Origin: Globisporangium splendens
Lineage: Eukaryota; Oomycota; Peronosporomycetes; Pythiales; Pythiaceae
Reading direction: 5' to 3'
DNA length: 64,000 bases
NCBI GenBank assembly: GCA_006386115.1
Contig: VFIW01000155.1
Location: 1 to 64,000 of the forward strand
Shown piece by piece: positions 55,577 through 64,000 of the stretch. The first letter of the stretch is position 1. Every line of letters begins with the position of its first letter. The position numbers and the translations under genes were made by a program. Below the pieces are notes generated by a model. The model saw only the letters and a program-made list of their open reading frames with translations. It searched no databases and was not told where the DNA came from.

Positions 55577-58500
55577 TCACGGGACACCTGGACCTGCAGC
55601 AGCGCGACTCTTTTCCGCTTCTGAGATCTCGAACAGCTTGTCCACGACAAACGTCATCCTCACTCGTTCGGACGGATTCTGCTTTGTCATCAACGCAATC
55701 AGGTTCCACTGCTTGTCGTTCATCGTTCCAGGTCGCGGTGGAATGTTTCCTCTTTGCACACGATATTTGACGACACCACCAATCGCGTTGCTCCCCCACG
55801 GAATGTCGCCCGTGACTGTTTCTAGGATGCACATTGCAAACGAATACACGTCGGAGGCAAACGACGGTCGCCCACCAGCCAGATACTCGGGTGATTTCCA
55901 ATGAATAGCTCCCATGAGCTTTGGATCCACCATGATTTCAGAGTCGCCGACGATCGCGCTCAGCCCAAAGTCAATGAGCTTCGCCTTCCCATCCATACCC
56001 ACGAGCACGTTGTCGCACTTGAGATCGTTGTGCACGACGCTCAACCCATGCATGTACGCAAGTCCGAGCGCGACCTCGTAGAGTTTATCCCAAACCAAAT
56101 GGTCGTTTCCAGCTCGCTTCAAATAGTCTCGCAAATCCCCATTCGAAGCGTATTCACACACAAAATAACGCTTGTCGACGTGGCAGGCACCATACAACTC
56201 CACAATGTGCGGGTGCTTCTTCAGTCGATGCCACACTCGTACTTCGTGAAGGAAGAGCTCGTTGGAAATCGTGTCCCTGTCGCCTTCGTACCCCATGAAC
56301 TTCACCACAACCGGAGTATCCAGCCAAACACCTTTATACACTTTTCCAAACGCGCCTTGTCCAATTTCGCTGGAAGAGGAGAATTGAAGTTTTCGCAAAG
56401 GCAAGAACCACGTTGGCACAGCTTGAGGCTCGTCACCAGTTCTGCCATCACAAAGTTCTGTCCTTGATAAACCGAACATTTTCAGCGACACAGCTCCTGG
56501 TATCGCGCTTGCTTTTACACAATTCGCATCCTTTAGAATCCGCTGATCAATGCTCGCTTCGCTGCGCTTCCAGCTCCGGATTGGGTGGCTCTTACTCACA
56601 TGCACCATGTCAAGCAAACGATCCAGCTCTTCGTAAATCACGTGGTGGGACTCAGCGACTTGTCGACTTCTGGCAGCGTGAGCAGTCGATTTTTCAGACA
56701 ACGTAGTGCGCAGGTATCGGTCCAAACTGCGTAAGGCAGCACAATATTTCTCAGCAACAGTGTCTGTTGGCCGTATTTGTTGTGACACCATGGTGTGGAA
56801 CAGAAACTCTAGCGCTGGCCACACATCACGGACAAGCCACTTGGACTCAGGCAATTGTTGACATCGGTCTCGAATCGTTTGCAGCTTGACTGGAATTGTG
56901 TTTAACTCAAGCTGTGGAAACTGGAATGTGTCGATGCTTGCATACTCTGATGGCTGGTATATATCGAAGAAAAAAGAAAGGCAATGTTGGTGGAAAATAA
57001 CTCAGTTGCTGTTCACAGTGTGATATGTCACGTACCTCAATGTGTGTATCATGGGCGACCAGGACGAGATAATTTCTCGTCTCAACAAATTTCTTGAACT
57101 GAAGCACAACATACCCGATCGATATGCGATCGGCAGACTTGTATGCACACATCTTTGTGACCAAGTCCCACTGGTCATCACTAAAGCTTTCAGGGCGATC
57201 TGGGAGTTTTCTACGTCTGACATTTCGATAATATCCATATAATTCCAGCGGAAACCAAGGTCTCTTGAGAGTAATCGCTTCCAAAATGCACATTCCAAAC
57301 GCGTAGATGTCGGACGAAAGAGACTTGACTTGACCGGAAAGTAGTTCAGGGGAAGCCCAACCCGCTTGTTCTGTATCGAACCAGAAGTAATAATGATCCA
57401 TGCGATATTCCAGCCCACCAACTTTTGCAACACCATCCAAACCGACAACGATGTTTGAGCATCGCAGATCACCATGGACAATGCTGCGTTGATGGAGCAA
57501 TTGAACACCAAGCGCCGCATCATACAGATATTTCCAAGGGGATTGCTGCTTTTCTATCAGCACATCCAGTAGTCGCTTCCCATACTCGTACACGAAGAAA
57601 GGCTTCGACTCAATATGGCAAGCTCCGAAGAGCTTTCGCACGTTTGGGTGGCTTAGTGAGTACCAGCGATCTGCAACTTTCTGAAACTCGTTTTTGTCCA
57701 TCCATTGTGATGTTGCGACGATCACCTTGGTCTTCAGCCACTTGCCTTCGTACGTCGTGATTTCAGCGTCGCCTTCAGTTCGATTCCACTCGTTAAACTC
57801 CACATCCTCGCGAGATATAAACCAATCTGGGACAGATGGCTCTTCCATGCCGCACACTCGAAGGAATCGATTTTTGACATCTTCAATGGCGTCTACTGCT
57901 TCTTGATTAGTACCTCGTTGTTTTCGCAGCGTATTCACCAGCAGGACAGCTGCACGGTCCTTGTCATATTGTTGTCGAGACCGTCGACAAGGGCTCCGTC
58001 ATCCACCAGCTTTTCATAGATAGACTGCATCGTATTTGTTTCGTCGGTAAGCCACTGATCCTCCCAATCACTCTCTTGCAGGCTCAATTGTAGTAGCGCC
58101 GCAAAATGATCCAACTCTTCATGGAAACCACTGATTGCGCTTGAGATGGCAAGACTGGAAATAAGTCGAGACAGAAGTCGCTTTTGCTCTTTGCACCGAA
58201 ACAGCAGTCGGCAAAAACGGAACACGATGGGAATCAACGTTGCCAGCGCTTCTGATTGGACTTCAATCATACCCTGCTGCTCCAACTGGGAGCAGGCGTC
58301 TTGCAGCCGTTGCATCACCCGTGTAGTCACAGCTGCAAACTCATGTGTCTTTGTGCACAGTTCATGCATGGTTTCCAAGGTACCAGGAAGCAATGGAGTT
58401 CTTGCAGTTGATCGGGTAGCAAATGGATTTACGCCACTGCGACATTTCTCGATGAGCAATTGGACACCAGGTGCGTAATCCCATCGCGATATCGATATCA

Positions 58501-61500
58501 GCGGTGTCTCGCCATCGGGAGCTCGAACATTCACGTCTGCGCCTGCCTCAATCAGAGTTTTGACGATGTTCATATGTCCTGCACGACCAGCCAGAGTGAG
58601 AGACGTCTCGCACTCGGACTGCGATCCATTCCAAACGATCGTCCCGTTCGGTGATGCGCCAGCTTTGAGCAGAAACGAGACTGTTTCACTTCCTCCTAAA
58701 TGGGCAGCGTACGACAACGCGGTTCTTCCGCTCTTGTCCTTCTCGGTCACGTTTGCTCCAAGATCGACCAAAAGCTGCACAATTTCTGTATTGCCTCCTT
58801 CAGCCGCATACGACAAAGGACTTCTTCCAAACTCGTCCTTCTCGGTCACAACAGCTCCTCGATCGACCAATAGTTGCACAATCTCTGTCTTGCCTGCTTC
58901 AGCCGCATACGACAAAGGACCTCTTCCATTCTTGTCGTTCTCGGTCACAACAGCTCCTCGATCGACCAAAAGCTGCACAATCTCTGTCTTGCCTGCTTCA
59001 GCCGCATACCACAAAGGACTTCTTCCATCCTTGTCCTTCTCGGTCACAACAGCTCCTCGATCGACCAATAGTTGCACAATCTTTGTCTTGCCTGCTTTAG
59101 CCGCATACGACAGAGGACTTCTTCCATCCTTGTCCTTCTCGGTCACGTCAGCTCCAAGATCGACCAAAAGCTGCACAATCTCTGTCTTGCCTGTTTTAGC
59201 CGCATACGACAAAGCACTCGTTCCTTCATCGTCCTTCTCGGTCACAACAGCTCCTCGATCGACCAAAAGCTGCACAATCTCTGTCTTGCCTGCTTCATCC
59301 ACATATACGTACATCTCCTCGGACCAAAGTTGCACAAAGCCGCATACTTCGTCCTTCTCGGTCACGTCAGCTCCAGATCGACCAATAGTGCACAATCTCT
59401 GTCTTGCCTCCTTCAGCCGCATACGACAAAAGACTTCTTTCATCCTCGTCCTTCTCGGTCACGTCAGCTCCAAGATCGACCAAAGCCGCACAATCTCTGT
59501 CTGGCCTTTTAGCCGCATACGACAAAGGACTTCTTTCCATTCTCGTCCTTCTCGGTCACGTCAGCTCCTCGATCGACCAATAGTCCACAGTCTCTGTCAT
59601 TCCTCTTTCAGCCGCATACGACAAAGGACTTCTTCCAAACTTCCTTCTCGGTCACGTCACCTCCAAGATCGACCAAAGCCTGCACAATCTGTATTGCCTG
59701 CCTTCAGCCGCATACGACAAAAGACTTCTTCCAAACTCGTCTTTCTCGGTCAACAGCTCCTCGATCGACCAAAAGTTGCACAATCTCTGTCTTGCCTGCT
59801 TCAGCCGCATACGACAAAGGACTTCTTCCAAAGTCCTTCTCGGTCACGGCTTTCCACACAAAGTACGACTTTCTTCCGGGTCACGACAGCTCCTCGATCG
59901 ACCAAAACTGCACAATATCTGTCTTGCCTGCTTCAGCCGCATACCACAAAGGACTTCTTCCATCAGGTCATTCTCGGTCACAACAGCTCCTCGATCGACC
60001 AATAGTTGCACAATCTTTGTCTTGCCTGCTTTAGCCACATACGACAGAGGACTTCTTCCATCCTTGTCCTTCTCGGTCACGTCAGCTCCAAGATCGACCA
60101 AAAGCTGCACAATCTCTGTCTTGCCTGTTTTAGCCGCATACGACAAAGCACTCGTTCCTTCATCGTCCTTCTCGGTCACAACAGCTCCTCGATCGACCAA
60201 AAGCTGCACAATCTCTGTCTTGCCTGCTTCAGCCACATACGACAAAGGACTTCTTCCATCCTTGTCCTTCTCGGTCACAACAGCTCCTCGATCGACCAAT
60301 AGTTGCACAATCTCTGTCTTGCCTGTTTTAGCCGCATACGACAAAAGACTCGTTCCTTCATCGTCGTTCTCGGTCACGTCAGCTCCAAGATCGACCAAAA
60401 CCCGCACAATCTCTGTCTTGCCGCCTTCAGCCGCATACCACAAAAGACTTGTTCCTCCACAGTCCTTCTCGGTCACGTCAGCTCCAAGATTGATCAAAAC
60501 ACGCACAATCTCTGTCTTGCCTATTATAGCCGCATACCACAAAGGACTCGTTTCTTCGTCGTCCTTCTCGGTCACGTCAGCTCCAAAATCGACCAAAAGC
60601 TGCACAATCTCTGTATTGCCCAAATAAACAGCATACCACAAAGGACTTCTTCCAAACTCGTCCTTCTCGGTCACAACAGCTCCTCGATCGACCAATAGTT
60701 GCACAATCTCTGTCTTGCCTGCTTCAGCCGCATGTGACAAAGGACCTCTTCCAAACTTGTCCTTCTCGGTCACGTCAGCTCCAAGATCGACCAAAAGCTG
60801 CACAATCTCTGTATTGCCTCCTTCAGCCGCATACGACAAAGGACTTCTTCCAAACTCGTCCTTCTCGGTCACAACAGCTCCTCGGTCGACCAATAGTTGC
60901 ACAATCTCTGTCTTGCCTGCTTCAGCCGCATACGACAAAGGACCTCTTCCATTCTTGTCCTTCTCGGTCACAACAGCTCCTCGATCGACCAAAAGCTGCA
61001 CAATCTCTGTCTTGCCTGCTTCGGCCGCATACGACAAAGGACTTCTTCCATTCTTGTCGTTCTCGGTCACAACAGCTCCTCGATCGACCAAAAACTGCAC
61101 AATCTTTGTCTTGCCAGCTTCAGCCGCATACGACAAAGGACCTCTTCCATTCTTGTCCTTCTCGGTCACAACAGCTCCTCGATCGACCAAAAGCTGCACA
61201 ATCTCTGTCTTGCCTGCTTCGGCCGCATACGACAAAGGACTTCTTCCATTCTTGTCGTTCTCGGTCACAACAGCTCCTCGATCGACCAAAAACTGCACAA
61301 TCTTTGTCTTGCCAGCTTCAGCCGCATACGACAAAGGACTTCTTCCATCCTTGTCCTTCTCGGTCACAACAGCTCCTCGATCGACCAAAAGCTGCACAAT
61401 CTCTGTCTTGCCTGCTTTAGCCGCATACCACAAAGGACTGGTTCCTTCATCGTCGTTCTCGGTCACAACAGCTCCTCGATCGACCAATAGTTGCACAATC

Positions 61501-62969
61501 TCTGTCTTGCCTGCTTTAGCCGCATACCACAAAGGACCTCTTCCATCCTTGTCCTTCTCGGTCACGTCAGCCCCAAGACCAACCAAAAGCTGCACAATCT
61601 CTGTCTTGCCTGATACAGCCGCATACGACAAAGGACTTCTTCCATCCTTGTCCTTCTCGGTCACAACAGCTCCTCGATCGACCAATAGTTGCACAACCTC
61701 TGTCTTGCCTGTTTTAGCCGCATACGACAAAGGACTTCTTCCATCCTTGTCCTTCTCGGTCACAACAGCTCCTCGATTGACCAAAAGCTGCACAATCTCT
61801 GTCTTGCCTGCTTTAGCCGCATACGACAAAGCACTCGTTCCTTCATCGTCGTTCTCGGTCACAACAGCTCCTCGATCGACCAAAAGCTGCACAATCTCTG
61901 TCTTGCCTGCTTTAGCCGCATACGACAGAGGACTTCTTCCATTCTTGTCCTTCTCGGTCACAACAGCTCTAAGATCGACCAAAAGTTGCACAATCTCTGT
62001 CTTGCCTGCTTTAGCCGCATACCACAAAGGACTTCTTCCATCCTTGTCCTTCTCGGTCACAACAGCTCCTCGATTGACCAAAGCTGCACAATCTCTGTCT
62101 TGCCTGCTTTAGCCGCATCGACAAAGGACTTCTTCCATCCTTGTCCTTCTCGGTCACGTCAGCCCCAGACCAACCAAAAGCTGCACAATCTCTGTCTTGC
62201 CTGCTTTAGCCGCATACGACAAAGGACTTCTTCCAAACTCGTCCTTCTCGGTCACAACAGCTCCTCGATTGACCAAAAGCTGCACAATCTCTGTCTTGCC
62301 TGTTTTAGCCGCATACGACAAAGGACTTCTTCCATCCTTGTCCTTCTCGGTCACGTCGGCCCCAAGACCAACCAAAAGCTGCACAATCTCTGTCTTGCCT
62401 GCTTTAGCCGCATACGACAAAGGACTTCTTCCATTCTTGTCCTTCTCGGTCACAACAGCTCCTCGATCGACCAATAGTTGCACAATCTTTGTCTTGCCTG
62501 CTTTAGCCGCATACGACAGAGGACTTCTTCCATTCTTGTCCTTCTCGGTCACAACAGCTCCAAGATCGACCAAAAGCTGCACAATCTCTGTCTTGCCTGC
62601 TTCAGCCGCATACCACAAAGGACTCGTTCCTTCATCGTCGTTCTCGGTCACGTCAGCTCCTCGATCGACCAAAACACGCACAATCTCTGTCTTGCCTGCT
62701 TTAGCCGCATACCACAAAGGACTTGTTCCATACCAGTCCTTCTTGGTCACGTCAGCTCCAAGATTGACCAAAACCTGTACAATCTCTGCATTCCCGTGTT
62801 CGACAGCATGCGAAAGTGCCGTCCGTCCGTCGACCTTGCCATCCACGTTAGTCTTGCTGTCAGCCAGAAGTGTCTGAACACCTTCCACGTCCCCACAGCT
62901 CACCGCATCTACCAGCGCTCTGGAGACGTCTTGAACGCGCTCCGACGTCGTGGTGCTGTCGCTGCTCAT
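55577..62969 (-). CDS. Giant ankyrin-pseudokinase-kinase gene, unit C
   Basis: Exon 1 from ATG 62969 to 57036, exon 2 from 56953 to 55577; about 2,430 residues if frames are restored. Begins MSSDSTTTSER, so the Gly2 acylation signal of A and B is absent. About 43 ankyrin repeats (62,834-58,560) are followed by a helical linker ending in FHEELDHFAALLQLS. The pseudokinase (57,850-57,050) has VIVA in place of VAVK, HGD, and GLE for DFG; exon 2 holds a second helical linker (VIYEELDRLLDMVHVS) and an active-looking TKL kinase. As given, the frame is broken near 62,090-62,160, at 59,300-59,960 and by one base near 57,966; the rest is open, including runs of 745 and 502 codons. Ankyrin repeats bind partner proteins; substrates are unknown. 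Confidence 0.7.
58560..62834 (-). repeat. Expanded 99-bp coding ankyrin array, unit C
   Basis: About 43 repeats of 33 codons. Most differ only at a few sites that alternate between fixed options: DRGAVV or DLGADV, EKDKD / EKDKN / ENDDE / EKDEF, RSPLSY / TSPLWY / TSALSY, AAKAGKTE / AAEAGKTE / AAEGGNTE. Higher-order copies are visible, e.g. a two-repeat (198-bp) block at 61,021 repeated at 61,219, and a block at 59,059-59,290 nearly repeated at 59,993-60,235. Confidence 0.9.
59300..59960. other. Indel-rich patch within the unit C array
   Basis: Repeats here lose single bases repeatedly (e.g. ACCAATAGTGCAC for ACCAATAGTTGCAC), while repeats on either side are clean. A smaller patch sits at 62,090-62,160. 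Confidence 0.6.
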
Positions 62970-63730
62970 GCTTTCGTCTCTTGTAGTTGCGCTGAAGAAA
63001 ACGAATGAAGGGGAATGCGAGCTCAAATGAAGAAGGAAATTGGGAAATGAGGTCGACTCTCTCCAACTTGTGTCTTTTCTGCACCCAAAGTCCCACTCTC
63101 TTGCCACAAAAGAAAAAATCACCACAGAGCAGCTGCTATTCGCTGTTCCAGTATTTGGCGATATCATTTCGAACAACACAGGAGAAAGAGACGCGCATTT
63201 TCTGCAGAAAGATTTTTTAACTAATGTGCTGAACCGATGGCGCCACCGTCCCCCACATGCTCAAGCCAATCACTGGACATTGTCGTGTTCATTGAAGAAC
63301 ACGAAGCATCGTCGCTTTGTGCTTCTATCAGCTGAAGCGAATAGTGAATGCAGAGGAGGATGCTGGCAAGTGGAGCTGGCTGTCGATATCGACAGTGGAT
63401 TGTGTGTGGGTACAGAAGGTGTTGCAGTAAATCCCATTGTTTTTCTACCAATAGAGGAGTGTTGTAAAATCTAGCATTCCGATTGGACGAAGATGCATTT
63501 TTCTGCCAATCGAGCGTGCATAAATGGTTGAAGTAAAGTACGTACCACATCATCCAAGGTTGCTGATCCCTGCACTTAGCGACCATGCAAGATTACAGCA
63601 TGGGTTTTCTGAGGCATCTCTTTCTATTACCAGTTGCATTCACACCCATTCTGACCAGTCACCAGCGTAATTTTACACAAGTGATCAAGTTTCTCTCACA
63701 CAGAGAAAGTGCATATCCATTCCATCCTTT
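62970..63730. other. Unit C upstream region of the kinase gene
   Basis: Copy of 35,806-36,570 region of unit A; should contain the promoter. No gene recognised. Confidence 0.45.
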
Positions 63731-63732
63731 AT

Positions 63733-64000
63733 CTTTATAAGGTGAGGTATATTTAGGTTCATCTTCGTGACCTACAATATCCATTCTCCTACCTAATCTT
63801 CATTGCGAATTTCATCTAGGAGTGTAAATGTGTCTACAGCGCGGATTGCACTAGATCACTTCTGAATGCTAAATAATCTTTGACCAGGATGGCATGTTCT
63901 CTTGGTCCTATGTGAGGCTGCCTTGTGTTGTCCAATGACCTTGGGTCTTCCGAACTTCGCATAAGCCAATGCATGACGTCGTTGTCAAGATCCTGGGTGA
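63733..64000 (-). mobile_element. Second LINE copy, 3' end, runs off the window
   Basis: The reverse complement matches 5613-5875 of the first LINE at about 95% or better, including the RNase H C-terminal codons, the stop and the ACCTCACCTTATAAAG 3' end. It begins where unit C departs from units A and B (after CCATTCCATCC), so its 3' end marks an insertion into unit C. The open part of its coding region continues beyond the window. Confidence 0.9.

Larger units (their letters stand above)
52147..63730. repeat. Segmental triplication, unit C (partial, expanded)
   Basis: Offset to B is 11,906 bp up to the kinase gene and 15,258 bp beyond the ankyrin array, an expansion of about 3,350 bp (close to 34 repeats of 99 bp). 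The unit stops near 63,730, inside the equivalent of 48,475, where a LINE copy begins. Confidence 0.95.

Noticed and set aside
58560..62477. Long + strand open frames (up to ~480 codons) across the ankyrin array in all three phases
   Set aside because: They are the antisense of a 99-bp repeat whose length is a multiple of three; once one unit lacks stops, every unit does. Products are low-complexity repeats, and the minus-strand ankyrin reading is clearly the real one.
58560..62834. Regular repeats that could suggest a CRISPR array
   Set aside because: The genome is eukaryotic, and the units are contiguous 99-bp coding ankyrin repeats without unique spacers.

Overview
The window looks like nuclear DNA of an oomycete, probably of the Pythium/Phytophthora group. 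The evidence is compact genes with short (about 70-150 nt) GT-AG introns, a bZIP-START transcription-factor-like gene, TKL-type kinases with ankyrin repeats, and an unrelated mix of hAT, LINE and Gypsy transposons. No species call is possible from the sequence alone.

Left part (1-17,700) is repeat and transposon territory. It opens with 3.5 copies of a ~583-bp tandem repeat; each complete copy ends in a tRNA-Val(CAC) gene behind a GT-rich spacer. From 2250 to 16135 lies a composite hAT DNA transposon with imperfect terminal inverted repeats (10/11) and an imperfect 8-bp target duplication (7/8). Nested in it are a 5'-truncated LINE (about 3.8-5.9 kb), a near-complete Gypsy/chromovirus-like LTR retrotransposon (5905-12370), the broken hAT transposase (12.6-14.3 kb) and a decayed trehalase gene fragment (about 14.7-15.6 kb).

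Middle part (17,700-28,800) is ordinary gene-rich sequence: a secreted Cys-rich, probably GPI-anchored protein; a four-exon DHHC palmitoyltransferase; mitochondrial dihydrolipoyl dehydrogenase; ribosomal protein uL1 (RPL10A); a FYVE-like zinc-finger protein with a C-terminal membrane anchor; and a two-exon bZIP-START protein.

Right part (28,089-63,730) is a head-to-tail triplication of a ~12-kb segment (units A, B, C). Each unit carries a 5' piece of the bZIP-START gene, a possible acidic-protein gene, and one large gene that I reconstruct as ankyrin repeats - helical linker - pseudokinase - intron - helical linker - active-looking TKL kinase. The ankyrin part is a 99-bp coding minisatellite that differs strongly between units (about 9 repeats in B, about 43 in C). 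Units A and B encode an N-terminal acylation signal (MGNTC) that unit C has lost. The junctions fuse the bZIP 5' half to the 3' tail of a KDEL-ending gene, making two chimeric reading frames. Unit C is cut at its right edge by a second LINE copy running off the window.

Sharp-edged patches full of small indels inside the ankyrin-kinase genes (33.6-35.1 kb, 45.7-47.0 kb, 59.3-60.0 kb, 62.1 kb) look like unpolished gap-fill more than biology, so the real genes may be intact.
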